From assembly GCF_032854445.1 (NCBI RefSeq), contig NC_088295.1, forward strand, positions 65,579,249 to 65,639,248: a stretch of 60,000 nucleotides of DNA. Direction: 5' to 3'. The notes beneath the pieces were generated by a model, which saw nothing but the letters and a program-made list of their open reading frames with translations, was not told where the DNA came from and made no database searches. Made by a program: the position numbers and the translations under genes. The stretch comes from Liolophura sinensis (Eukaryota; Mollusca; Polyplacophora; Chitonida; Chitonidae). This document shows positions 25,001 to 43,659 of the stretch, piece by piece; the first letter of the stretch is position 1, and the number at the start of each line of letters is the position of its first letter.

Positions 25001-27599
25001 AAACCTTTGTGGTGTTAATAGATAACTCATAATTTTTATCCTATAGCATCGCCAAAGATCTCGTTTAATTCCAAAATTCAAATGTCCATGTGATCCTTTC
25101 GACCCAGGAAATTCATGCCGGGGGCATTTACAACTGTAGCTTTATTTTGGTCCCTTGACGTGAAAGCATATCGCGTGCTAAACTGTAACATATTGGTTGG
25201 AACCTTGTCTTATCCTTCTTCAAAATGACCCACAAGTACGTGCCCTGTTTTCTAAATGCCTGACAACAAATGTTAACCTCTCAATTATGCCACGGTCACT
25301 TTGAAATGAATACTTTGAACTGATCTGAGGAGATTTCCATCACGTTTTGTCACCTTTGAATGGTGCCTGCAGGTGGAATGACGTATATGCATCAAAAATA
25401 AGTCCTTCTGGGTTCTCTTGTTCGAGAACGCTTTAGCCTGAAAGAATCTTTGTAACGCAAAACATGTGTCCTTAGGAGTGTCCATTGGTGTTTATTCGTC
25501 TATGAAACTACAACATACAAAATACAACGATACATCGTTTGGCTTAATCAAATTCGCCAAGAGAGGCCGTTCAAACCTTTACCCCGAAGAACCCGCCCGT
25601 TATATATACGGGAGTATGTAAGCCAGCTAATTACTCTCCAATGGTTGACGACTGTCGGTGAGCAGTTATCAGAGTAAATATGCATGGTGACTAGCGGGTT
25701 TAGTACAGGGTATATGATCCAGGAGCTAGACGTGCTAAGGCCTGGAAACAAATCATGTCATAACTGAGATACTAGCGACAAAGCTACCCAAGGAATATTA
25801 ATGTTTTAAGGCTCGATGTGACGCAGGCAGGAGTTTGTGAAAGCCCGGCTTAGTGCTCAGTGAAGAAGCGGGGATTAAAGGTATTCTCAGGTTGATCTCC
25901 CCGAGGGGTGGGCATCAGTCATCAGGGAGATGATCGCTGAAATGAACACCCAGCTCCCTTCCCTACCCACTCCTCCTTTCTGGCTAGTTAGTAACGCTGC
26001 CAGCACTGCCACAGGCTTTTATCTTATATTATTTAAATAAATGGATAAAAGACCCTTAGGTCGTAGTGACCGTACGGGTATAAAGGCCTCGTTAGGGAAG
26101 AAAAGGGAATCGGGATTGAATTGCTCGGTGGGTGTTTGGACATGCACACTTCATGATGGCACCGCTCATGGGCTAGTGGTTGGAAATGCATAGCTATTCG
26201 AAGGGGGCATAAACCCAGTCAGAATGAAGTTGCCTTCAACGCCCGTGTTCACCCCCAAGTCCCATTGCAATCTAGTAACAAAGAAATTACTCTTGGATAA
26301 TGTAATTTTCTGTGCACAGCTGGTGTTGAGCCTTGGTAGGACTTAGAGTTCTAGCCCACAGCACTTAGAGAGTGCTCCACCTCTGACAACGACAGGCCAG
26401 CCAACCATTAATACTATATAATTGCTATTTCGCCTGAATTGTTTTGATTTTTTTCTTTCTTTTTCGGTTTTGCCACGTGTGCTTTGCATACTGATCCGTT
26501 TTCCTCTTCGTTTACAGTAATACACCCTGATCAATACCCACGCAGATTGCTCTTCGATTTAAACACCTCTTTGCCGGAAATGAGCATCACAATTAGATCT
26601 CCTTACACAAAAAGTCCGTCCAAAGTTAAGACAATCTTCGTAGTTTGCCTTAAACAAGCCATTTGTTTATTTCCACACGTCTTTCGAAATTTTTGAGACA
26701 TCTCACTTGTTGTAATTAAGTTAATTTCAATTTCCAGTTCTTTATTTGAAAAACTCGCACTTCTCTTTGGCCTACATACGCTGTTGTCCAATTTTTGTTG
26801 AAAGTGCGGACCACGTGGAAGTCTGCTTGACTTTCTGCTGTCGGACTAATCTGCAGTCAGCTCTGTCTATATTGTCATTAGTTACTGTCGGCAGATTAAT
26901 GTTAAGCCCGGTGATTGGATCCCTGAAGGACTAGTATATAAGTGATAGCTTGCGGCTCATGGTTTAAATCATAACGGATGAGTAGCCCTGGCATATTTGC
27001 GATGCATGATATGACAGCAAACAGAAGATACCATCATGTCGGTTTTTAGCAATCCGGTTCGTCAGTAAATAGTGATACCCGACCGTGTATGGAAGCATGG
27101 CTGAGACGATTTTACTCACAAGGGGAAAAAATCCAACTGACTGATTGTCGCTGATTGAGCTGTCTACCGCCATTTAATGCTTCATATAACTACTACAGAA
27201 TAACCTCTTGATTATCGATCCCAATGGAGAAACACACAGAGGCGTTTAATAGCATGATTGCAAACAGAGCCGAGTACACCTAGGGTGATATTATGGTCTG
27301 TAAAGATGATACAGATCAAATACCTTTCCCCTTCCGCTCCCGGAAAAAACACAATCAAATTGCTCCTGGAGGCTAAAGGTGCACCGTGAAGCACACGTCC
27401 GAGTTCAAACCCTGCCTTGAACAGGTAAGATTTCCATGTTCTCATTCACTGTTCACGGGAAGGCAACAGACAGTCGTTCGTTGAAAGCCTCTTGTTTTCC
27501 AACGATTTACTCCAGTCTTACCTGTTAATCCACCCATAAAGCTGATCGCCGCAGACTTTGGCGTTAAACAACAGTCAAATAAATTCCAAAAATATACAA
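22081..27599. other. Intergenic or upstream region, no gene recognised
   Basis: AT-rich sequence with short open frames that show no family signature. Notable only for a poly-C tract at about 22543-22556, an ATTA-rich direct repeat patch at 24000-24085 (variants of 'attagtattaagtattatta') and 'ctctattatggg' duplications at 23180-23205. If the receptor promoter is local, it would lie in the first kilobase of this stretch; no TATA or initiator can be assigned with confidence. Confidence 0.5.
24000..24085. repeat. Short AT-rich tandem repeat
   Basis: Successive variants of 'taaaattagtattaagtatt' with a period near 24 bp, three to four copies. Confidence 0.6.
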
Positions 27600-27604
27600 T
27601 ATGC

Positions 27605-28822
27605 ATGGTCAAACTCTTTCCGCGCAACGATGGACTCCGGTGACGGTATACATGGTCAGACTCTTCCTGCGCATCGGTTACTCGGTGACGGTATGCATGG
27701 TCAGACTCTTCTTACGCATCGGTGACTCGGGTGACGGCATGCATGGTCAGACTCCTCCCGCGCAACGGTGACTCGGGTGACGGTATGCATGATCAGACAC
27801 CTCCCGAGCAACAGTGATTCGGGTCACGGTACGCAGGGTCAGGCTTCTGCGGCGCAACGGTGACACGGGTCCCGGTATGCATTGTCATACTTTTCCCGCG
27901 TATCAGTGACTTGGGTGACTGTATGTATGGTCAGACTTTTCCGACGCAACGATGACTCGGGTCACGATATGCTTGGTCAGTCTCTTCCTGCGCATCAGTG
28001 ACTCGGGTGACGGTATGTATGGTCAGACTCTTCCGACGCAACAATGACTCGGGTGACGGTGTGCATGGTCAGACTCTTCCCGCGCATCGGTTACTCGGTG
28101 ACGGTATACATGGTCAGACTCTTCCTGCGCATCGGTTACTCGGTGACGGTATGCATGGTCAGACTCTTCCTACGCATCGGTGACTCGGGTGACGGCATGC
28201 ATGGTCAGGCTCCTCCCGCGCAACGGTGACTCGGGTGACGGTATGCATGATCAGACACCTCCCGAGCAACAGTGATTCGGGTCACGGTACGCAGGGTCAG
28301 GCTTCTGCGGCGCAACGGTGACACGGGTCCCGGTATGCATTGTCATACTTTTCCCGCGTATCAGTGACTTGGGTGACTGTATGTATGGTCAGACTTTTCC
28401 GACGCAACGATGACTCGGGTCACGATATGCTTGGTCAGTCTCTTCCTGCGCATCAGTGACTCGGGTGACGGTATGTATGGTCAGACTCTTCCGACGCAAC
28501 AATGACTCGGGTGACGGTGTGCATGGTCAGACTCTTCCCGCGCAACGCTGACTCGGGTGAAGGCATGCATGGTCAGACTCCTCCCGCGCAACAGTGACTC
28601 TGGTCACGGTATGCATGGTCAGTCTCTTTCTGCGCATCGGTGACTCGGGTGGCGGTATGTATGGTCAGACTCTTCCGGCGCAACGATGACTCGGGTGACG
28701 ATATGCATGGTCAGACTAATCCCGCGCAACGGTGACTCGGGTCACGATACGCATTGTCAGACTTCTCTGGCGCAACGGTGACACATTAGGCATGGTCAGA
28801 CTCTTCCCACGAAGCCAGAGCT
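27605..28822. repeat. 46-bp minisatellite with a 458-bp higher-order duplication
   Basis: About 26 units built on 'catggtcagactcttcccgc', 'gcaacggtgactcgggtgac' and 'ggtatg', with a period of 45-46 bp. Marker variants (for example 'ctcccgagcaacagtgattc' at 27801 and 28259; 'ctcttcctgcgcatcggtta' at 27661 and 28119) recur exactly 458 bp apart. So a block of ten units (about 27640-28097) was duplicated as a whole to about 28098-28555, with very few differences. The array is GC-rich and CpG-rich compared with its flanks. Open frames inside it are incidental. Confidence 0.95.
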
Positions 28823-29877
28823 TTAACAACTTGCAGAGTCAGGGAAGGTTCGAATTGTTTATACAATTCAATGAAAACTATCCAGTTTAATGTATCTCAT
28901 TTGTTACTTAAATTGTCATGAGAACGTCACTTCAAATAATTCAAAGTGTAAACCAGCACCCATATTTCATATATACAATAAGTCATGCATTAAAAAGCGA
29001 CTCTTTGCGCAGCCCAGGAAGGAAATATCACATAAAAGATTATTTTAGCTGACGTGTATGATTGATGTACAAGAGAAAATCGTCAGTACATCAGAGCAAA
29101 TGGCTGAGTTGCGATGGAGAATGTCATATCCAGAATTTCATAGCCGAATGACGAACTTATACCTCCACAGTTTCCTCTCCAAAAGGAAAAAAATAGATCA
29201 TCTCACTTTACAAGAGCTACGATGAAAAATTGCCATAATACCCGGTTTTCATAGAACGTATTACCGGTCGGTAAAAGTTGCCATATGATCTGTTCACCAA
29301 AAGGTTTTCATGCCATCGATCAAGACAGTCGGTTGATACGCGATGTTATCGGTTGGTACACCAGCCTTGTCCGTTGACTGCAGGTCGTCCTGCAAGTACC
29401 TTTAAGGACGAATGGTTACACAGACAAGCTGGCTATATACATTAACCAGGTCTATACACATCTTCACCGCTTGCCCATTCTTAATAATTTTTTGCAGGTA
29501 TTTTTTTCTCTAAGGTTTCCGGGGCGAGTGGATTAGAGGTGATGATAAAAGGACGCCTGTATATGGGCTCCAGTCTTGTCGGAGATGAGAGACAAAATCC
29601 CATTAAACCGTGACAACTCATTAATATTTCCTAAAACACACTCAATGCATTTTCTTCCAGATACATTTTTCACCAATACGTCAACCTAGCATGCAGTCGA
29701 CAGACACGATCTACAACCCGATGGTACGAATCCTTACTTATTAACAGCTGAGTTACAGACATTCATGTACGCATCAGCCCTTTGAAATTCCATCCACTTT
29801 TGACTATATCATCCTAATATATCACGACCTGCATATAAATAATTCTTGTCTTTGGTATCCTGTTATGACCTGGAATA
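28823..29877. other. Spacer between two minisatellites, no gene recognised
   Basis: Unique AT-rich sequence. No recognisable coding exon, RNA gene or SINE. Confidence 0.5.
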
Positions 29878-30565
29878 CTTCTAAAAGTAAACTGTTGGTA
29901 CAGCGGTATGACAATTATCGCTAAATGTAAATTGCTGGTACTGCAGTATGATAGTTAACTCAAAATGTAAACTGTTTGTACTGCAGTATGATTGTTAACT
30001 CTAAATGTAATCTGCTGGTACTGCAGTATGATAGTTAACTCTAAATTTAAACTGTTTGTACTGCAGTATGACTGTTAATTCTAAATGTAATCTGCTGGTA
30101 CTGCAGTATGATAGTTAACTCTAAGTGTAAACTGTTGGTACTGCAGTATGGTAATTATCTCTAAATGTAAACTGCTGGTACTGCAGTATGATAGTTAACT
30201 CTAAATGTAAACTGTTGGTACTGCAGTATGATAGTTATCTCTGAATATAAACTGTTGGTGCTGCAGTATGATAGTTATCTCTAAATGTAAACTGTTGGTA
30301 CTGCAGTATGACAGTTGTCTCTAAATGTAAACTATTGGTACTGCACTACTCTAGTGTGATAGTTAACGCTAAACGTAAATTGTTAGTACTCTACTATGAT
30401 AGTTATCTCTAAATGTGAACCGTTGGTACTCTAATATGATAGTTTTCTCTAAATGTAAACCGTTGGTACTCTAATATGATAGTTATCTCTAAATGTGAAC
30501 CGTTGGTACTCTGATATCGCAGAAATCTCTAAATGTGGGCCCTTAATACTGCAGTATGGCAGTGT
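29878..30565. repeat. 40-bp minisatellite, about 17 units
   Basis: Units of 'ctctaaatgtaaactgttgg', 'tactgcagtatg' and 'atagttat' repeat every 40 bp; 'ctgcagtatg' falls at 29941, 29981, 30021 and so on. The last third (after about 30335) diverges to 'tactctaatatgatagtt', losing the CTGCAG site. Some spacing slips occur near 30340-30400. Confidence 0.95.
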
Positions 30566-37374
<6,809 letters not shown>

Positions 37375-38135
37375 GTGTGCCAAGGTGGAGGTTTAGTGCG
37401 CAAGAATAAGAATTCGGTAAATCATATACAAAACTATATCATATTCCAAACCATACAGCACCTAGGATCCGATGTACCAAGTAGAATCTTTTTGCACGAG
37501 ACTCGAGAATTTCAACATCATATACAAAACCGTATCATATTCAAAACTATACAGCACCTATAATCTGAGGTACATGTACCGTTGTGGACGTTTAGTGAAC
37601 AAAAATCAGAATCAGAAAATCATGTACAGAACTATATCATGTTCAAAACTATACAGGTCTTATCACCTGATGAACAAAGGTGGAACCTTGGTGCACGAAG
37701 CTAAGAACTATACAGCACTTATTATCTGATGGATCAAGGTAGAATCTTGGTGCACGAGACTCGGCCTCAAAACCATATACAGCACCTATCATCTGATATA
37801 CCAAGGTGGAATCTTAGTGATCTTGACTCAGAATCTCAAAATCATATACAAGATGTATAAACATATCACTATCATCTGGTATACATATACCAAGGTGGAG
37901 GTTTAGTGCACGAGAACTAGAATTAAGGAAATCATATACAAAACTATATCACATTCCAAACTATACAGCACATATCATCTGATGTACCACAGTAGAATCT
38001 TAGTGCACTAAACTCAGAATATCAAAGTTATATACAAAACTGTATCAAATTCAAAGCTGTATAGTACCTAACATCTGGTGTGCAAAGGAAGGATCCTAGT
38101 GTACGAGAAGAAGAATCAGAAAATCCATTCTTCCA
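37375..38135. repeat. Degenerate ~96-bp tandem array with a ~510-bp higher-order period
   Basis: Units start 'ccaaggtggaggtttagtgc' or 'accacagtagaatcttagtg', continue 'aaatcatatacaaaactata' and end 'actatacagcacctatcatc'. Full units are near 96 bp; some are internally deleted to 60-85 bp. The distinctive 'caaggtggaggtttagtgc' unit appears at 37381 and 37891, 510 bp apart. Each is followed by the same second type of unit, so a larger block was duplicated before units decayed. Confidence 0.85.
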
Positions 38136-39486
38136 ACTTAAGTGTATCATTACTGCCTGCTTGGAAATGGCGTTCAAATATTTGTCAGAGATGGAGTTAC
38201 AGTTATTTCGTTTCCACATTGCAAGGCTTATCGACCCGTACTAAATGGAGAAACAAATGGCTGTAGTAATAATGACTGGATCCACAATGAGCCGGGCAGT
38301 CTTGTTTGTCAGGAGAGAGACGTGCGCTTTGGCTAATCAGGCTTCCACTAGAAACGTGTGCTCTGACAGAACAGCCAAATTCTCATTTCCAAAGCGTAAA
38401 TTGCCGTGCTGCTATGAGTATCACAGAGTACTCGAACACTAGCTTAATTATCCTCTCAGCTGATCGCAGAGGGGACATGGTCAAAATTGGACGAAAACAT
38501 CGGTAATATTGTATTAAACTGATCGATCGACTAATTGATTGAATGGTTGATTTGATTATATTTTTAATGAACGCGGTGTGGATGAACGACGAACGTTAAA
38601 TCACAGACGTAGATATAATTATAACTGATTGTATTATTTGCTGAGTGATCCACCATTAATTTCATCGAGACAATTGGTTGAATGACTGAATGTTTTAATT
38701 GGCTGTTTAGATAACTGACTGATTCTGCAAGTGACTGACTGATTGGCTGACTACCAGCAGGTATACAGATTTCATACTGCAGCTTAATGGTATGCTTATA
38801 TTGAGAAGGCGGCTTTTTTTGTTTAATTCTGAGAAGTGGCGCTAGTATCAAGCAGGACCTGGAGCTATTGTAACGTCAAAAATTGATTGTATCGCAACGT
38901 CTACAACGTTACAATGTATCAGTTTCAAATGTAATGTCGTACTGTCTTCAATGTGACGTCATCATGATGAGCTGGGAATGGAACATTTGATATCAATAAA
39001 ATGACGTCAAGATTCTGCCACTCGACGTTTGACAGGTCCTCATTAACTGACAGACTCACTCTCTGTATGATTTGCCGACCGTAAATGGCTATCAGGCTTA
39101 CTATCAAACTGACTGATCGACTGATAACTCTCATTACAACTGCAGCTGGTGCACAAAATGAGCTTAGCAGATGATGATGAAAATCACCACGGCGCCGGAG
39201 GGTCGGTTCATCAGCTAGATCCGAGAAATTCAACTCCCCATCAAACATCGATGACACCTTTAGGAGAAGAGTGAAGGGGTCTGATAATAAATGAATGATT
39301 AACAGTGCATTAACCTTTTAAGGCTTTCTGTCTGTTCCCAGGAAGAGAAGAAACGTACGGACTAGTGGCTCTTTTATTGGTGAAAGTGTGAACTACTGGT
39401 CTGATAAACATGACCAAAACAGTCGGCCTAGACATGTGACTTCATATGATTCAAATCCAATTCTGGTTGTCCAGGCTTGAAGCCGG

Positions 39487-39954
39487 CTACATGGGGACAA
39501 GAACTCCATTCACTCGGAGATTCGGCGATTTGCTCCCCACCATACACCCGTTCGCCTTCGTACAGCCTTGAACAAGTCCTAAAAGGCCAATCAAGTAAAT
39601 AATAACTGTAATTGTGTATTCATTTAGTTTTATTTCGAGTAATACAAGCCTGATCTTATAGCATGCGTTAATAATGTGTGTGAACACAAATAGTGGCGCT
39701 GTTATCCATTTAGGAAGCGCTGGTCTGTGGTCGTCAGGTGACAATACTGTAGCGTTTAGGAGGCAGATTGGTCTTGGGACATCCATCTTGTCCAGCACTT
39801 CAGCCTGATTAGCACAGGCTGCCTGGGGCGACCCAGAACTAATTATCAGGCGAAGATGACGGCCAGCCAGGCTCACCTGCGCGCATTCTCCACGACTGGG
39901 GATAAATAATTTACGTTGTCCACATAGCAGGCGGCCCACTCGGACCTCTCTCAT
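39487..39954 (-). CDS. Hypothetical open reading frame, 155 codons, doubtful
   Basis: Longest open frame outside the receptor, counted from the ATG at 39954 (the frame continues upstream to a TTG). It matches no family I recognise. The C-terminal half is hydrophobic (WITAPLFVFTHIINACYKIR, then EYTITVIIYLIGLLGLVQG), which could give one or two membrane segments. No Kozak, splice or polyadenylation context supports it. By a rough chance estimate one frame of this length in 60 kb is only mildly surprising. It is more likely non-coding. Confidence 0.12.
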   Translation of the reverse strand: MREVRVGRLLCGQRKLFIPSRGECAQVSLAGRHLRLIISSGSPQAACANQAEVLDKMDVPRPICLLNATVLSPDDHRPALPKWITAPLFVFTHIINACYKIRLVLLEIKLNEYTITVIIYLIGLLGLVQGCTKANGCMVGSKSPNLRVNGVLVPM

Positions 39955-40384
39955 TTCCTGATATACATATAGGTGCTGCCAATACGGTAGCCGGCTCAAT
40001 TAAAGACTTCTCAGTTCGGGGCCAAAAGGAAATGGAATATAGATGTAGTCGACATTACCAGTGCGTGTCACATTTATGAGGTTTCAAGTATTTTCGTATT
40101 ATCCTCGACGGAATAATTTATGAGAAGTTGCAGCGATCTATTAGGAGAATGCATCTCAAAGAGAGGAACACCGTATTTTTTCTATTTCTTTCAGATATCA
40201 GTAAAACATAATTATTTCCAATGGCTTATGGAGTTGTATAACACGAAACTATGGCTTCCCAGTTCAATGATGACTATAGTAGCCTACTGCACTGCATGAT
40301 ACATGAACCATGAGGCAATAAAAGTCGGTGTGTGTGTTTTATTTTTTATTATTATTATTTATTTTTTCAATGATGCATTACACC

Positions 40385-40570
40385 GTATGTACATGTACTT
40401 AAAGAATATTTTATGCTGGACATGATGGGTGGATGGGGTTTGGGGTGGCATCGAAGATCCCTGATAAACCACCGAATCTAGGTCAAGATCAGAGGACAGA
40501 AAAGAATGGCCAACATTGGATTCGAACACCAAGGCTGAATGGTGAAAGCTTACCGAGGCCGAAGGAAGTC
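40385..40570 (-). mobile_element. Possible decayed SINE
   Basis: 'gtacttaaagaatattttat' resembles the family A 3' domain ('gtactcaagaatatttcac'). About 130 bp later 'ttggattcgaacaccaaggc' resembles the complement of a tRNA B-box region. Too diverged to assign a family. Confidence 0.35.
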
Positions 40571-41826
40571 GGATCCTACCACCTGCATCCCGACTTATAC
40601 AGGCTTACAGCAAATGAGATAAAATGCATACAAGTGAATGCGATAAACCAGAACAGCGATAGCAGCAATGATCTGTATATCCAGTCATACAGGGTATGTA
40701 TAAAAACATGATGTACGGACACTTGACAATTCGGCCTGACATTCCTTGTTAACGTTTAACTCTATGCCGATGACGTTCATCTCTATGCGATACGGCTTAA
40801 AGGGTACAACATCATAAGAAATGTAGTCACTCCGAAGCCGGGGGTTTAGGTCCCTTACCAGATGCACAATTATTTTTCCTTCCAGTACAAAAAGGTACAC
40901 GCAAACATGTATAAATCGATCGTTCGTTCAATGACCCGTTATAAATTTTAAAAAACACAAGCATGGTATCAAAATGGCGCTTTTTGGTCCTGACATAACG
41001 AAACAAAATGTTGAAACGTCACAATTAAGTCGTTGCGTCGAATTTTGCTTAAATGCTGCTTTGGTAAGGTTTGTTCTGGTATGGTTGTCTGATATAGGTT
41101 CTCAAAGGAGATACCTACCTCTTGCATAACAGCATCTAGAGTTCGAATCCAGTTCTCCCTGTTTGACCTTTATGATGAAAACTTGAACCCTGTGGTGAAA
41201 AAATATATTTATAGTGTACATTATGGGTAAGTGCCACTGTCGCCATGTTCATGTCTTCGATTGAACTGAATGGCTTTTTTACTTATGTGATGGTGTATTA
41301 TCGAGGTATAAATGTTCCAGACCGGTTAAGTTGGCTTAAATTGTAATTATTTCATATTCTTTTTATCGATGTTCTCCCTTTTTAGACATAGGTCTTTAGT
41401 AAATATTTCTATAAAGCGTATCTCTTGGTTTAAGCCCATGTAGATGACGGGTCTAGTGCGGGGGATTCCATTATACTTCGACGAGCTTGTACTATATAAC
41501 AGCATCAAATGAAGTCTGTTGTGAATAAAAAAATGTCCTGTTGAACGCAGTTATCAATGGCTCAGTATTTGGTACCTTGCCAAGCAGCCCAAATACCAAG
41601 TCTAGTAGTTTGGCCACCTGCTTGTTCACTGTAACCATACATCAGACTCCGCTTTCAAATGTGCTATTCCCTAGATTCACTATTTCAGCATTTAAGAATA
41701 GATCTTGAAAGAGCTTTCGCGCGACCGCTGAGTGAACTTCACCGATTTTAGGTAATCCTTAAAAACGATGAAATATGAGTTATAACTATAAAATAAAATA
41801 CTTACAACAAACAGATAATAAAATCA

Positions 41827-41920
41827 GAGCAGCGACGACAGTGTGATAGTTGCCAAATGGTCATAAGTAATCGGTGAAATCCGATTCATGTTAATGTTTA
41901 ACTAGTAACAAATCACACGC
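41827..41920 (+). repeat. Dispersed repeat, copy 2 of 3
   Basis: 'gagcagcgacgacagtgtga', 'tagttgcc', 'catgttaatgtttaactagt' and 'aacaaatcacacgc' parallel 6419-6526 in order and orientation. Confidence 0.6.
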
Positions 41921-42423
41921 CCCGTATAGAACCATGGCTTAAGCAGAATTATAGGTTAAATACAAAATGAAGCCTCAGTTAGGGAATACTACGCTCGAAT
42001 CGAAACTTATAAAATGTATAAAATGAGAACAAATATTTACAATCCCAAATTCCAAACATGAATAAAATCCCTGGTCTTGGTAAGTTATGAACGTAGCCAT
42101 TGTGTCCGCCATGGGCCTAAATTCTGTAATACTGCATGTTAATCAAATTGTTTAGACACACAAACTCAAAAAAACAGTCGTCTGGAACTAATGGGGAAAA
42201 TATGATTAACCAAAAAAATACATTAACGGAGACATGGTTGTCGACATACGGTTCCTGTACATACATCATGTTGTTAAATCAAAAAGATTTATTATGGTTG
42301 TATGTGCTACCTTTTTTTCTAAAAACTGCAGATGAAACGGATGAAAACGAAATCTTTTAGTTGGCGTTTTAGTTTAATAGAGACTTCTACATCGGGTCAT
42401 TTAAATACACCAAAAACACCGGG

Positions 42424-42602
42424 AATTCTAGCACACTAAACATGTCCGAAATGCTTTACATTCTTTCACACTAAATGCATCCGAATTACTAAGCATATAT
42501 TCTAGCAACTAACTACATCTGAAACATCCTATATTCTAGTTCACAAAATGCATCCAAAATACCATGTGTTCTTGCACACTAAATACATACGAAATACAAT
42601 GT
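42424..42602. repeat. Degenerate ~44-bp tandem repeat
   Basis: Four units of 'tctagcacactaaatgcatc', 'cgaaatac' and 'tatat' wording (for example 'tctttcacactaaatgcatc' and 'tcttgcacactaaatacata'). Confidence 0.75.
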
Positions 42603-43500
42603 TTATTGCAATGGTTTTGAAACACCGATATTACATTAACGTTTTCACTTGTTCTTTGCGTCATTTGCTAATTTACACTCAATCTATTTCTTTTTATTGA
42701 CGATGGGAAACATTCGCACTGATGTCTATAAAGACAATGCGTCAGCTTCCCCCACAGACGTAAATATACTCTCGCCTATACAGCTTCTAATTGCGCGGTA
42801 TCAGCATCACATGCACGGGCACGCAGACAAGCTTTACTAAATGTAAAAATCACAAGAATCGTAACATTGGATGGCGGGGCAAGTAATATCTACTGTGTCG
42901 ACGGGACAGATCCCTTGTTTCTCGGTTCTCATTGCCGCCTCTTATGTTTGCCCACACTCCATATGGCGCTTTACTCAGCGCACACATATATATATAGACA
43001 AATCGTTAGTTGGACGTACGATAGTGAAAATATGCTATTGTGCGTGAAGTAAACTCTCATCCTGACATTGATCCGTAGGTGTTTGTTCAAACGATTTACA
43101 AAAGCATTAGGCAAAAGGTCAGTGAATAAATTAAGACGATATGTATTAACGGAAGTCACTGTTTGGTGTGATGGTGGATAAAAGACTCCGGATGCAAAGT
43201 CCGCCAACTACCAATCATCATCCTATATATGTGTTATTTTTGTTCCTCACAATTTCATGGTTAATCCGTCTTTCAGAGAGAAGTTTCAATCTCTAATATG
43301 AAGCTTGTGAAATCGGCTAATAACTGCCTCATAGTTTCACACCATATGTGCTCTTATCACAATGTAATACATTTGGTACAAATATACCTATGACGGTAAT
43401 GACGAATTTCAGAGGGAGTATTGATAAAAAAAACTTTTGTCTTAATTGGAAAACATTTGCTAAACAAACATAAAGGCGCTCGGTTAACCCATACAATTGT
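42603..43500. other. Intergenic region, no gene recognised
   Basis: Unique sequence up to a SINE. Short open frames only. Confidence 0.5.
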
Positions 43501-43659
43501 TGGCCCGTATGAGGGAAGGTCTCTCAACAACGTGCGAATGGTCGGGGGTTTACCCCGGGTTCTGCCCGGTTTCCCCCACCATAACGATGGCTGCCCTTGT
43601 AAAAGTGAAATATTCTTGAGTGCGGCGTAAAACACCAATCATATAAATAAGTAAATAAC
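43501..43659 (+). mobile_element. SINE family A, 3' part
   Basis: 'tggcccgtatgagggaaggt', 'gtgcgaatggtcgggggttt', 'ggttctgcccggtttccccc', 'accataacgatggctgccct', 'aaagtgaaatattcttgagt' and 'gcggcgtaaaacaccaatca', ending in an ATAA-rich tail. The tRNA-like head is lost. Confidence 0.88.

Larger units (their letters stand above)
38136..42423. other. Intergenic region, no secure gene
   Basis: Contains 'gactgattggctgac' type simple repeats at about 38520-38760 and 39100-39130, a 155-codon open frame (39487-39954, minus), a possible decayed SINE at 40385-40570 and a dispersed repeat copy at 41827-41920. The rest is AT-rich without recognisable features. Confidence 0.5.

Noticed and set aside
27998-28229. 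Repetitive open frames with 'HGQTLPAHR' type repeats
   Set aside because: By-products of the 46-bp minisatellite; two overlapping frames read the same repeats and there is no start, splice or domain support.
27605-30565. CRISPR-like array
   Set aside because: The units are contiguous tandem repeats without unique spacers, in animal DNA.
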